This document shows, one piece after another, positions 23,379-31,787 of a DNA stretch of 41,260 nt. Where the stretch lies: IMG/VR virus record IMGVR_UViG_3300020187_003404, positions 1-41,260 of that record. One strand, given 5' to 3'. Each line of letters begins with the position of its first letter. Positions within the stretch are counted from its first letter, which is position 1. This stretch comes from a virus. A model generated the notes under the pieces. It saw only the letters and a list, made by a program, of their open reading frames with translations, did no database searches and had not been told where the DNA came from. The position numbers and the translations under genes are program-made.

Positions 23379-23384
23379 AAATAT

Positions 23385-24149
23385 ATGAGAATTGCAATAA
23401 GCGGAACCGGTAATCAAGGTAAGACAACTCTAATTAATGACTTCTTACAGGAATGGTCAAATTATAAAACTGAAAGCTCTACATATAGAGATAAGTTAGT
23501 ATCTGAAAAATTACCGCATAGTAAAAATGCTACAAAAGATACTCAATGGAAAATACTCAACCATATGATTGATGAAATGCAGACATTTGGTCCTGATGAT
23601 AATGTAATTATGGATAGATGTCCTATTGATAATCTTGTATATTCACTATGGTGTTTAGAAAAAGGTGTTGGTGATATTGATGAAGAATTTATTACTAAAT
23701 GTATACCATTAGTATCAGAGAGTATGAAGCATTTAGATATAATCTTCTTTTTACCAATTACAAAATTTAATAATATTAAAATTGAAGATGATGGTGTAAG
23801 GGAAACCGATGAAATTTATATTAAGGAAATTGATTACATTTTTAAAGCCATACAAGCTCAATATCAGCAACACCCACAAGAAAATCCATTCTTCCCTAGT
23901 GATGATTCACCAGCCTTAATTGAAGTATTCGGTAACCAACGTGAACGGTTAGAAATGATTAAGTTATATCTGGATGTTGATGGTGATATAATTGAAGGTG
24001 ATCAATCAGAATTGTTTAATCCAGAAAACTTAGACTTAATGGAAAAGTTACTTAAACAACAATCTAAATCAAACGATAATGAAAAAGAACTAAAAAAGCA
24101 GTTAGAACAAATTAAAGAATTTAATAAGTTAAATAACTTAAACCTTTAA
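23385..24149 (+). CDS. Deoxynucleoside/thymidylate kinase-like P-loop protein
   Basis: IAISGTGNQGKTTLINDFL is a Walker A P-loop at the N-terminus, and VIMDRCPIDNLVYSLW contains the D-R motif of the deoxynucleoside kinase and thymidylate kinase group. IIFFLPITKF fits the Walker B-type strand. The enzyme region spans about 190 residues; a C-terminal helical tail (residues about 205-254, rich in Lys, Glu and Gln) extends beyond. It may phosphorylate nucleosides or nucleotides for DNA synthesis; an ATPase of another kind is possible. It has an early-type promoter and a convergent 4-nt overlap with the next gene. Confidence 0.65.
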   Translation: MRIAISGTGNQGKTTLINDFLQEWSNYKTESSTYRDKLVSEKLPHSKNATKDTQWKILNHMIDEMQTFGPDDNVIMDRCPIDNLVYSLWCLEKGVGDIDEEFITKCIPLVSESMKHLDIIFFLPITKFNNIKIEDDGVRETDEIYIKEIDYIFKAIQAQYQQHPQENPFFPSDDSPALIEVFGNQRERLEMIKLYLDVDGDIIEGDQSELFNPENLDLMEKLLKQQSKSNDNEKELKKQLEQIKEFNKLNNLNL

Positions 24150-24538
24150 GGTAGTGATAATATAACATCCATATCATTCTTACCGACTAATAGCATATAA
24201 TATTCCTCAATATTACCACCCTTTGTAATATTAATAGGTAACAATTTTGATTCAATTAATTTAAAATCGTTACCACCTGCTGATAATAATAAGTCAGGTC
24301 CATTGGTATTTAAATTATCATTTATAAAAAACTGATCTTCAATTATACTAGAAATACTATCAATTTCAGTTGTATGTGAACTGATAGTAGATGCAAATGT
24401 AGTATTTTCTAAACCTATCACAAAATCTTTAAAATCAAGTGTGTTTGTAGCAGCTGCTGTTTCAACTAAAATTAAATCACCATTGTTTATTTCAGAAATA
24501 ATGGGTAATTGCTTTAAACTAATCTTTTCATTTGACAT
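24146..24538 (-). CDS. Small late protein, probable virion component
   Basis: A 130-residue protein starting KISLKQLPIISEINNGDLIL, which recalls the IxLxxLPxxxxxxxxDxLL pattern at the head of phage fibre and tail-associated proteins. A Thr/Ser-rich stretch (FASTISSHTTEIDSISS) and a beta-like end follow. It has a late-type box 6 nt before its ATG. Function beyond a structural guess cannot be given. Confidence 0.5.
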   Translation of the reverse strand: MSNEKISLKQLPIISEINNGDLILVETAAATNTLDFKDFVIGLENTTFASTISSHTTEIDSISSIIEDQFFINDNLNTNGPDLLLSAGGNDFKLIESKLLPINITKGGNIEEYYMLLVGKNDMDVILSLP

Positions 24539-24559
24539 TTTAATTATTTAATATAAAAT
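24532..24559 (+). promoter_or_regulatory. Early-type promoter TTGACA-16-TAAAAT of the second sugar island
   Basis: The -35 is a perfect TTGACA (24532-24537) overlapping the start codon of the divergent gene. The -10 TAAAAT is at 24554-24559 and the ATG at 24567 follows 7 nt later. Confidence 0.6.
24545..24552 (-). promoter_or_regulatory. Late-type box ATTAAATA nested in the 24567 promoter
   Basis: On the minus strand, ATTAAATA then 6 nt then the ATG at 24538. It lies in the spacer of the divergent early-type promoter. Confidence 0.5.
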
Positions 24560-24566
24560 ATATATA

Positions 24567-25355
24567 ATGTCAAAGATTGGTATAGGTATAATAACATGCA
24601 ACAGAAATGAATTTCTTGCAAACTGCGTTAAGAGCATATGTTCAGAATGGTATGATGAGATTATTATTGTTAATGATGGTGATAAGCCTATCACTACATT
24701 TTATGATTGTGATATTATTAATAACGAAAAAAACATAGGTGTATGTAAAAGTAAAAATAAAGCTCTTAAAGAGTTATTGAACCGAGGTTGTGATTACATT
24801 TTCCTTGTAGAAGATGATATGAGATTTAAAGGTAACGTTTTTAACGAATACATTAAAGCTAGTAAAGTTACTGGTATAGAACATATGTCCTTTGCTTATC
24901 ACGGACCAGCGAATAAAGGTAATATAAGTAAAGGTAAACCTAAACCACGTAAAATAATTGATTACGGTGATGTTAAAATTTCTTTAAATCAACACTCTGT
25001 TGGTGCAGTATGCTTTTATACTAAAAAATGTCTAAAAGATGTAGGTATATTTGATGAGGAATTTGATAAAAATAATTTTGAACATGTAGATCATTCATAT
25101 AGATTAGCTAAAGCTGGTTATAGTACACCTTACTGGTGGTGGTCTGATTTAGCTAATAGCTTAGATTACATAGAAGAACAAGCATGTAGTGAAGATAGTT
25201 CATCTATAAGAAGAGGTGATGACTGGCAGCAAAGTATTATGGACAGCGCTTACATTTTTAAAAGAAAGCATGGAGTAATGCCAGCATGGAGTGAATGCGT
25301 ACCAGATACACCTGTTAATAAAGTTATTGAATTTTTAAAGAAAGTAAAGAAATGA
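24567..25355 (+). CDS. GT2-family glycosyltransferase
   Basis: This 262-residue protein shows the GT2 pattern: GIGIITCNRNEFLANCVKSI, IIVNDGDKP with the uridine-binding Asp, CDYIFLVEDDMRF with the DxD-like metal site (EDD), and FDEEFDKNNFEHVDHSYRLA, which fits the acceptor and catalytic base region. WWWSDLANSLDYIEEQA near the end is unusual. It is the first gene of the second sugar island and has its own TTGACA promoter. It overlaps the next gene by ATGA. Confidence 0.82.
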   Translation: MSKIGIGIITCNRNEFLANCVKSICSEWYDEIIIVNDGDKPITTFYDCDIINNEKNIGVCKSKNKALKELLNRGCDYIFLVEDDMRFKGNVFNEYIKASKVTGIEHMSFAYHGPANKGNISKGKPKPRKIIDYGDVKISLNQHSVGAVCFYTKKCLKDVGIFDEEFDKNNFEHVDHSYRLAKAGYSTPYWWWSDLANSLDYIEEQACSEDSSSIRRGDDWQQSIMDSAYIFKRKHGVMPAWSECVPDTPVNKVIEFLKKVKK

Positions 25356-26086
25356 AAATAGATGTTATCTTTTTATCCAACACCGTTAATATTGAACAGT
25401 ACGGTAATACGCAACGTGCTATTAATACTTTACGTATGTCGCAATCTGGTTATCAGACGTCTTGCGTCGATTTTAATATTATAGTTGTTGAAAGTAATTC
25501 AAAATATCAAAATGAAGGTTTCTGGTACCATGATTGTAAAGTAATATCTAAAGATGAAGAGTTTAATTATAATAAATTTCTAAATTATGGCTTGCAAGAA
25601 TGTAAAAGTGATTGGATTATTATAGCAAATAATGATGTTATATTCACACAAAACTGGTTTAGTAAGATAATTGATTTTGATAATGAAAATCCTGGATATG
25701 GTATGTTTTGTCCATATGAACCAAATTGGCATAAAGCTAAAGAAAACCTTTCAGCACAATCTGGTCAAATAATCGACGGTAAAAAAGATTTTTATGAGGG
25801 GTACAGGACGTCTTTTGAAATAACCGGTTGGTGTATGGTTTTAAAGAGAGATACTATTAATAAGTGTGAATTATTTGATGAAAGATTTTCATTCTGGTAT
25901 CAAGATAATGATCTTTCATTAACGTTACAAACTAAAAATATTAAAAATGCATTAGTTACTAACTCAAAGGTATATCATATGGTGAGCCAATCTTATAGTA
26001 CAATACCTGATCACAAAAAACGTAGTATGATGGAAGATCAAATTAAAACTTTTCACAAAAAATGGAATAATAATAATGACCGGTAA
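25352..26086 (+). CDS. GT2-like glycosyltransferase
   Basis: A 244-residue protein with a GT-A fold order of motifs: VIFLSNT at the N-terminus, IIVVESNSKY, NYNKFLNYGLQECKSDWIII followed by ANNDVIF (the DxD-equivalent NND), GWCMVLKRDTI, and FDERFSFWYQDNDLSLTLQT, the ED/QD acceptor region of the family. The donor is unknown. It is coupled to its neighbours by overlaps of 4 and 11 nt. Confidence 0.78.
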   Translation: MKIDVIFLSNTVNIEQYGNTQRAINTLRMSQSGYQTSCVDFNIIVVESNSKYQNEGFWYHDCKVISKDEEFNYNKFLNYGLQECKSDWIIIANNDVIFTQNWFSKIIDFDNENPGYGMFCPYEPNWHKAKENLSAQSGQIIDGKKDFYEGYRTSFEITGWCMVLKRDTINKCELFDERFSFWYQDNDLSLTLQTKNIKNALVTNSKVYHMVSQSYSTIPDHKKRSMMEDQIKTFHKKWNNNNDR

Positions 26087-26714
26087 ATTAATTAGTAAAT
26101 ATAAACCTGATAACAATAAAAAATTTCACATTGTTGTACCTACTTATAATGGTGGTACAAAACTTGAGGTTTTTATTAATTGTTTTTTATCTCAAACCTG
26201 CGATAATTACCATATAACTATAGTTTCAGATGGTCCAGAACCTGATACAGTAAAACAATTATCTAAATATTTCGATTACCCGAACTTTTCATATTATAGT
26301 TTAGAAAAGAGATATAACGATTTCGGTCATACACCACGGGAATTTGGATTACTCCAATCCAATTGTAAATATACTATTATGACAGGCTTTGATAATTATT
26401 ATGTTCCGATTTTTATTGAACGTTTTAATGAAGTAGATTTAAAAACCTCAGATGCTGGTTTTATTTTTTGCGATTTTGTTTTAGATCATATAAGAGAAGG
26501 AAAACGGTATAATAAGTATTTTAATGCTGAAATTAAAAGTAGTTGTATAGATATCGGGTGTTTTGCAACATTAACAACAATTGCAAAACAGATTGGGTTT
26601 AAATTTAGGAGTTATGCAGCTGATTGGGAGTTTGTAGAAGCAGCAATACCTGAATTAAAAAAACAAAAACTAAATATTTTAAAAATACCTCAAACTCTAT
26701 ACATACATAATTAA
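26076..26714 (+). CDS. GT2-family glycosyltransferase
   Basis: A 212-residue protein with HIVVPTYNGGTKLEVFINCF, ITIVSDGPEP (first Asp of the donor site), and YTIMTGFDNYYVP, where GFDN stands in the place of the usual DxD. IKSSCIDIGCFATLTTIAKQ and SYAADWEFVEAAI fit the second half of the family. The DxD variant may alter metal use. It overlaps its upstream neighbour by 11 nt and shares TAATG with the next gene. Confidence 0.75.
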   Translation: MTGKLISKYKPDNNKKFHIVVPTYNGGTKLEVFINCFLSQTCDNYHITIVSDGPEPDTVKQLSKYFDYPNFSYYSLEKRYNDFGHTPREFGLLQSNCKYTIMTGFDNYYVPIFIERFNEVDLKTSDAGFIFCDFVLDHIREGKRYNKYFNAEIKSSCIDIGCFATLTTIAKQIGFKFRSYAADWEFVEAAIPELKKQKLNILKIPQTLYIHN

Positions 26715-27439
26715 TGAATATAACAATATATACAATTACATATAATGAAGAAAAGATGTTACCGTTTTTTCTCGATCACTATAGTAAATTTGCTTCTAAG
26801 ATAGTCATATACGATAATGAATCTACTGATAATACAGTTAAAATAGCTAAAGAACATCCATTAGTAAAAGGCATTTACAGTGTTAAAACTGGTGATTGTT
26901 TAGATGATAGTATGTATGTTCAAATTAAAAATTCATGTTGGAAAGAAGATACTAGTGATTATGTAATGCTTGTTGATACAGATGAATTAATTTACCATGA
27001 TAAAGATGTTATAGAATATTTAGAAAAAACAAAATATCCGGTATATCGCCCGATTGGGTTTAATATGGTTAGTAATATGTTTCCTAAAGTTGGTAGCTTA
27101 ATTACTGAACAAATTAAGACTGGTATACCAGATCATATGTATAATAAACCGGTAATATTTAATCCAAATTTAATTAAAAAAACTCAATTTGAACTTGGTA
27201 TACATAACGGTACATTTTTTAATAATAACCAACAAATATTACCTATACAAAGTGAATTGAAGATGTTACACTATAAGAATTTAAGTTTTGATTATAGAAT
27301 AAATAGACATAAAATGTTTTCAAAAAGAATGAGTGAATTTAATCAGAGGACAGGAGCTGGTATTCATTATACATGGGATATAGATAAACAAAAACAAGAA
27401 TTTGATAATTGTTTAATACATAGTGAGGAAGTAATTTAA
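26714..27439 (+). CDS. GT2-like glycosyltransferase (Glyco_tranf_2_4 / GT92-like)
   Basis: A 241-residue protein: YTITYNEEKMLPFFLDHYSK, IVIYDNESTDNT and VMLVDTDELIYH (DxD). This order matches the Glyco_tranf_2_4 group, in which the N-terminal motif NEExxLPxFLxHY is diagnostic. LHYKNLSFDYRI near the end matches the HYK/H-type closing motif. It starts at TAATG after the previous gene and ends at TAATG with the methyltransferase gene. Confidence 0.82.
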   Translation: MNITIYTITYNEEKMLPFFLDHYSKFASKIVIYDNESTDNTVKIAKEHPLVKGIYSVKTGDCLDDSMYVQIKNSCWKEDTSDYVMLVDTDELIYHDKDVIEYLEKTKYPVYRPIGFNMVSNMFPKVGSLITEQIKTGIPDHMYNKPVIFNPNLIKKTQFELGIHNGTFFNNNQQILPIQSELKMLHYKNLSFDYRINRHKMFSKRMSEFNQRTGAGIHYTWDIDKQKQEFDNCLIHSEEVI

Positions 27440-27990
27440 TGCCTACAAATACAGGAATATATACCAAAGCAGATGCTTCAGTAGGTCACATACATTCAGA
27501 GAATTTATGTAATAAACTATCACAAATTCTTGATAAGAATATACCTATTGTTGATATAGGATGTGGTCGTGGTGATTATGTACAATCTCTTAACTTAAAA
27601 GGGTTTAACATTAAAGGAATTGATGGTATTAAACTTGAGTGCCATGATGATAATATACATATATTCAATTTAACTAAACCTTTTATTATTGATAATAAAT
27701 GCACTATTATGAGCCTTGAAGTAGGTGAACATATACCTAAACAATATGAAAATACATTTATTGATAATCTTGTTAATAATTGTAGCGGTAAACTTATTTT
27801 ATCGTGGGCTATTGAAGGTCAAGCAGGTATAGGGCATATAAATTGTAAGAATAATGATTATATTATCAATCGTTTAAAAGATCGTGGATTTATTTTTAAC
27901 CCAGAAATAACCGATAATCTTAGAAACGTAGTTGAAGATAATTGCGATTACTTTAGAAACACATTAATGTTTTTTGAAAAAAGTGAATGA
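27439..27990 (+). CDS. SAM-dependent class I methyltransferase
   Basis: A 183-residue protein with VDIGCGRGDYVQSLNLKGF, the glycine-rich SAM loop (motif I), KGIDGIKLE as the acidic ribose-binding loop, and MSLEVGEHIPKQYENTFIDN, the motif often seen in small-molecule and sugar methyltransferases. It could methylate a sugar in the glycan made by the neighbouring transferases. The acceptor is unknown. It overlaps the next gene by 8 nt if that starts at the GTG at 27983. Confidence 0.82.
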   Translation: MPTNTGIYTKADASVGHIHSENLCNKLSQILDKNIPIVDIGCGRGDYVQSLNLKGFNIKGIDGIKLECHDDNIHIFNLTKPFIIDNKCTIMSLEVGEHIPKQYENTFIDNLVNNCSGKLILSWAIEGQAGIGHINCKNNDYIINRLKDRGFIFNPEITDNLRNVVEDNCDYFRNTLMFFEKSE

Positions 27991-28648
27991 TAAAATTACA
28001 GTTACATTGACGCATTTCAAACGTCTAGATCTTTTAAAAGAAACTTTAAGATCTTTTTTTAGTACAAATCGTTATGAAATAGACCAATTTTTAATAATTG
28101 ATGATTCGGCTGAAAAATACTATAGTGATGAAATAAAAAGACTTTATAGTAATTGTGCAACGATTATTGTAAATAAAGAAAATATTGGCCAGAGACGCTC
28201 AATTGATAGGTTAATTAATGCATGTAATAATGAATATATTTTTCATTTAGAAGAAGACTGGTTATTTGATTCTCAACAAATTAATTATATTGAGGATTCG
28301 TTAATAATTTTAAAAAATAACCCAGACATACACCATGTACACATTAGACATCGCGATGATTTTACTCACCCAACTGTAGGTGATATACAATATACTAATA
28401 ATATTGGTTATAAATTATTAGACAATAATTGGAGAGATTGTTGGACAGGTTTTAGTTTCAACCCAGGGTTAAGACGTAAATCTGATATAGTAAAAATGTT
28501 TCTAAATGGTTTGTCAGAATTTAAAGACGAAATGCAAGCATCCATACATACAAAAAAATTTAATTATAAAGCAGTTCTTTTAGAAAATACTGCATGTAGG
28601 CATATAGGTTGGGGTTATGGTACACAACATGGAGGTAAAGGATTTTAA
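27983..28648 (+). CDS. GT2-like glycosyltransferase
   Basis: The start is placed at GTG 27983; a TTG at 27974 is also open and would lengthen it by three residues. ITVTLTHFKRLDLLKETLRS, FLIIDDSAE, NIGQRRSIDRLI and YIFHLEEDWLF (EED in place of DxD) are GT2 features. DCWTGFSFNPGLRRKSDI and CRHIGWGYGTQHGGKG complete the product, ending in a Gly/His-rich tail. It has TAATG coupling to the next gene. Confidence 0.75.
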   Translation: MNDKITVTLTHFKRLDLLKETLRSFFSTNRYEIDQFLIIDDSAEKYYSDEIKRLYSNCATIIVNKENIGQRRSIDRLINACNNEYIFHLEEDWLFDSQQINYIEDSLIILKNNPDIHHVHIRHRDDFTHPTVGDIQYTNNIGYKLLDNNWRDCWTGFSFNPGLRRKSDIVKMFLNGLSEFKDEMQASIHTKKFNYKAVLLENTACRHIGWGYGTQHGGKGF

Positions 28649-29325
28649 TGCATAACTTAATAATAGGGGAAACATGTTTATTATCATACCAACTGCGTAG
28701 ATTAAACATAACAGAAGGTAAAAATGAACTTTTTGATAATATGTTAGCTACAATTGACGGGGTTTATGATTTGATAGATGATAATTTTAGTAATATATTA
28801 AATGATAAATATCTCGATTTCATAAACTACCCATATTACCCTGATCATGGAATAAGTCATTCAAAATGGGTTAATAAAAAATATTCTATTGATAAAGATA
28901 ATATATTTTCCTGGCCAGTTTTTGCTTTCTTTCATTACGACGCTTTCAATCAAGACCAAAAAGATTCTATAATTCGTAAAACAACAAGATTAAAAAATAA
29001 ACTTGAAGATAAAGAAAATGTAAATCTATTTTATTATTATAGAGAAGGTAAAAATTATAACTTATCAAAAATTATAAAAAAGTGTAATAGTTTTAAAAAA
29101 TTTGTAACTGAAAAATACAATAAACCTTTTAATATTATTTTAGTAACTAAAGATAATGGAGATAAAAATATATTATATAAAAAAATAGACGATATATACC
29201 ATTTTAATTTTACATCCCCTCACTCGTGGGTGGGGATTGATGATAATTGGGATGCTCACCATGATAATGATCTATTTGATATTTTTAAAACTGAATATGA
29301 AAAAATTATTTGTAATATTAACTAG
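28648..29325 (+). CDS. Papain-like cysteine peptidase fold protein (DUF1796-like)
   Basis: This 225-residue protein begins LIIGETCLLSYQLRRLNITE, placing a Cys in the GxxC...LR position used by the putative papain-like peptidase family DUF1796. NYPYYPDHGISHSKWV gives a candidate catalytic His, and NPFNIILVTKDNG fits the middle strand. These proteins occur in glycan loci beside glycosyltransferases, where an acyl- or glycosyl-transfer role has been suggested. The assignment is by motif only. It overlaps the next gene by 29 nt. Confidence 0.45.
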   Translation: MHNLIIGETCLLSYQLRRLNITEGKNELFDNMLATIDGVYDLIDDNFSNILNDKYLDFINYPYYPDHGISHSKWVNKKYSIDKDNIFSWPVFAFFHYDAFNQDQKDSIIRKTTRLKNKLEDKENVNLFYYYREGKNYNLSKIIKKCNSFKKFVTEKYNKPFNIILVTKDNGDKNILYKKIDDIYHFNFTSPHSWVGIDDNWDAHHDNDLFDIFKTEYEKIICNIN

Positions 29326-29944
29326 AAATAGTAACTTCGTAGTTGATTGTACTGAATCAATATTGAAATACCACCCTAATGATGATATTATTATAATTGA
29401 TAGTAATTCAGATGATTTATCTTATGTAAGCAAATTAAAAACTAAAATTAAAAAAATAAATTTAATAAAAAATAAAAATTTTATGGACGGAGCTATATGG
29501 TACACTTACGAAAATTATACGAATTATAAAAATTATGCTTTTTTACAAGATTCAACTGAATTATTGACTAATATTGATTTTGCATTTAATAATGACATAA
29601 CTAGTGTACAATATTTTAATGATTGTATAGATATGGGTAGAGATCAATTTATGATAGAAAAATTAAAAAAGCATACTGGATTAGATTTACCTAATAATAT
29701 ATTAGGGTTATTTGGACCTATGATGGTATGTAGTAGAAATTTTCTCGATAAAGCAAAAAAATTAGGAATGTCTGAGGTATTACCTGAAAGAAAAGATTGT
29801 CAAAATTCTATGGAAAGAGTATGGGGATTTGTTGCTTCGCATCTAGGTTATGATATTAAAGAAAATTGCATTGAAGGAGCTCATGGAGGGCAACATTACA
29901 AAAATTTCAAGCATGTTTATAAAAAATATGCTGAACGTACATAA
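29297..29944 (+). CDS. GT2-like glycosyltransferase fold protein
   Basis: The start is taken at 29297 (KKLFVILTRNSNFVVDC); an upstream in-frame start at 29237 would add 20 hydrophobic residues that lie wholly inside the preceding gene and are probably untranslated. IIIIDSNSDDLSYVSK resembles the donor-binding strand. YAFLQDSTELLTN replaces the DxD motif with QDS. GLFGPMMVCSRNFLDKAKKL and ERVWGFVASHLGYDI follow the family's later motifs. The product is 215 residues. Activity is uncertain because of the altered metal motif. Confidence 0.6.
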   Translation: MKKLFVILTRNSNFVVDCTESILKYHPNDDIIIIDSNSDDLSYVSKLKTKIKKINLIKNKNFMDGAIWYTYENYTNYKNYAFLQDSTELLTNIDFAFNNDITSVQYFNDCIDMGRDQFMIEKLKKHTGLDLPNNILGLFGPMMVCSRNFLDKAKKLGMSEVLPERKDCQNSMERVWGFVASHLGYDIKENCIEGAHGGQHYKNFKHVYKKYAERT

Positions 29945-29953
29945 ACAAATAAA

Positions 29954-31315
29954 ATGAAAAAATTAATTATTTTTGATCTAGATGGTGTATTAGTAAATAC
30001 TAAGGAATTACATTTTAACGCTTTAAATGCTGCTTTATCTACTATAGATAAAAAATATTGCATAACAATGCAAGAACATTTAACTGTATTTGATGGTCTC
30101 AAAACCAGAGAAAAATTAAACATGTTATCAAGTTTAAAAGGCTTACCGCATAATTTGCATGAACAAATATGGGTAGATAAACAAAAAACTACAAAACTTC
30201 TCACAGAAAATATACCTCAAAATAATAAACTTATTAAAGTTTTTAAACAATTGAATAAGTATGGTGTAAAAATTGCTTGTTGTTCTAATTCAATTCGTAA
30301 TACAGTTTATACATTATTAGCTAGAGTCGGTATTGTTGAATATTTTGATTTAATTGTATCTAATGAAGATGTAGATAATAGTAAACCTCATCCGGAAATG
30401 TATTGGAAAACAATGTCATGCTTTGGATTAACACCTGACGAAACTGTTATATTAGAAGACAGCCCAGTAGGTCTTCTAGGTGCTAAAAGAAGCGGTGGAG
30501 ATATTATTAGAATAAAAAATGTAGATGATTTAACACTTGATAAAGTACATAGTGGTTTATATAATAAAGATAATATTATGAATAATAAATGGCAAGATGA
30601 AAAATTAAACGTTCTTATACCCATGGCTGGTGCTGGTAGTAGATTTAAAAAAGCTGGTTATACTTTCCCGAAACCTCTTATCGAAGTAGAAGGTAAACCT
30701 ATGATTCAGTTAGTAACTGAAAATTTAAACTTGGATAGTAAGTATACCTATATTATACAGGAGAGTCATAATGAAAAATATAACTTAAAATCTATGTTAT
30801 CATTAATATCTCCTAATTGTAATGTTGTTGATATCGATGGTATAACTGAAGGAGCTGCATGTACAACACTCCTGGCTAAAGAGCATATTAATAATGATAA
30901 TCCTTTGATTATAGCAAATTCAGATCAATATGTTGAATGGGATGTAAATAATTTTATGTATAAGATGCAAGAGCAAGATGTTGATGCTGGAATTTTATGT
31001 TTTAATTCAACTCACCCAAAATGGTCTTATGCAAAAGTAGATGAGTATGGGTTTGTTACTGAAGTTGCTGAAAAAAATCCAATTTCAAATATAGCGACAG
31101 TGGGGGTTTATTATTGGAAAAAAGGTTCTGATTATGTAAAGTATGCTGAAGAGATGATAGAAAAAAATATTAGACATAATAACGAATTCTATGTTGCTCC
31201 GGTCTTTAATCAAGCAATTAAAGATTGCAAAAAAATTAAAACGTATATGGTAGAAAGAATGTGGGGTATAGGTACACCAGAAGATCTTGATATATTTCTT
31301 AATAGAGATAAATGA
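29954..31315 (+). CDS. HAD phosphatase fused to sugar nucleotidyltransferase
   Basis: A 453-residue fusion. Residues 1-205 are a HAD hydrolase of the beta-phosphoglucomutase type: FDLDGVLVNTKELHF (nucleophile Asp8, Asp10), CCSNSIRNT, NSKPHPEMYW and LEDSPVGLLGAKRSG. Residues about 213-453 are a nucleotidyltransferase: LIPMAGAGSRFKKAGYTFPK is the NTP-binding loop, IIANSDQYVEW the metal Asp. Together they could dephosphorylate or isomerise a sugar phosphate and then activate it with an NTP, feeding the neighbouring transferases. The next gene overlaps by ATGA. Confidence 0.85.
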   Translation: MKKLIIFDLDGVLVNTKELHFNALNAALSTIDKKYCITMQEHLTVFDGLKTREKLNMLSSLKGLPHNLHEQIWVDKQKTTKLLTENIPQNNKLIKVFKQLNKYGVKIACCSNSIRNTVYTLLARVGIVEYFDLIVSNEDVDNSKPHPEMYWKTMSCFGLTPDETVILEDSPVGLLGAKRSGGDIIRIKNVDDLTLDKVHSGLYNKDNIMNNKWQDEKLNVLIPMAGAGSRFKKAGYTFPKPLIEVEGKPMIQLVTENLNLDSKYTYIIQESHNEKYNLKSMLSLISPNCNVVDIDGITEGAACTTLLAKEHINNDNPLIIANSDQYVEWDVNNFMYKMQEQDVDAGILCFNSTHPKWSYAKVDEYGFVTEVAEKNPISNIATVGVYYWKKGSDYVKYAEEMIEKNIRHNNEFYVAPVFNQAIKDCKKIKTYMVERMWGIGTPEDLDIFLNRDK

Positions 31316-31761
31316 TAATAATATCCCATAGAGGTAACATTTCTGGACCAGATCCTGAAAATGAAAATAAACCTACAAATATTCTAAAAACGTTAGAAAA
31401 TTTTGACTGTGAAATAGATCTATGGTATGTAAAAGGTCAATTAATGCTTGGTCATGATGAACCTCAATATGCTATTGGGGAAGATTTTTTGAAAAATGAA
31501 GGTTTATGGGTACATGCAAAAAATATAGAAGCTTTAAATTTTTTAAATGATACCAATTTAAATTATTTTTGGCATCAAGAAGATAAGGCTACTATAACAA
31601 GCTTAGGATTCATCTGGTGCTACCCTGGGGTGTATTGCAGTAATGGTATTACAGTGGAAACGGGGTATAATACTAAAACCCATAATGACTTGGCTGAGTC
31701 TAATATTGCTGGTATATGTACGGATTACCCGTTAAATTATTTTAAAGAATATCTTGATTAG
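31312..31761 (+). CDS. Short glycerophosphodiesterase-like (GDPD) protein
   Basis: ISHRGNISGP provides the HRG motif, CEIDLWYVKGQLMLGHDEP the E-x-D and HD motifs of the GDPD active site; LNYFWHQEDKATITSLGFIW and GICTDYPLNYF follow the later TIM-barrel positions. At 149 residues it lacks several barrel strands of the usual 230-plus residue enzymes, although short versions occur in polysaccharide loci. It could cut a glycerophosphodiester from a glycan or lipid, or be a binding remnant. It is the last gene of the second island, with its stop codon inside the -35 region of the following promoter. Confidence 0.65.
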   Translation: MIIISHRGNISGPDPENENKPTNILKTLENFDCEIDLWYVKGQLMLGHDEPQYAIGEDFLKNEGLWVHAKNIEALNFLNDTNLNYFWHQEDKATITSLGFIWCYPGVYCSNGITVETGYNTKTHNDLAESNIAGICTDYPLNYFKEYLD

Positions 31762-31781
31762 ATAAGGAACGTTCATATAAT
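31754..31781 (+). promoter_or_regulatory. Early-type promoter TTGATT-16-TATAAT of the DUF366 gene
   Basis: The -35 TTGATT is at 31754-31759 and the -10 TATAAT at 31776-31781; the ATG at 31788 follows 6 nt later. The arrangement matches queE and groEL exactly. Confidence 0.65.
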
Positions 31782-31787
31782 TGGTAT

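Noticed and set aside
29237-29296. Upstream in-frame start for the 29297 gene giving a hydrophobic leader
   Set aside because: The added stretch lies wholly within the preceding coding gene and its Met/Ile-rich sequence is a byproduct of that frame; the conserved fold begins at KKLFVILTRN.
30388-30624. Minus-strand frames within the sugar islands (this one and others)
   Set aside because: AT-rich coding strands give long antisense frames rich in Ile, Phe and Ser; none has a box at the usual distance or a recognisable motif.
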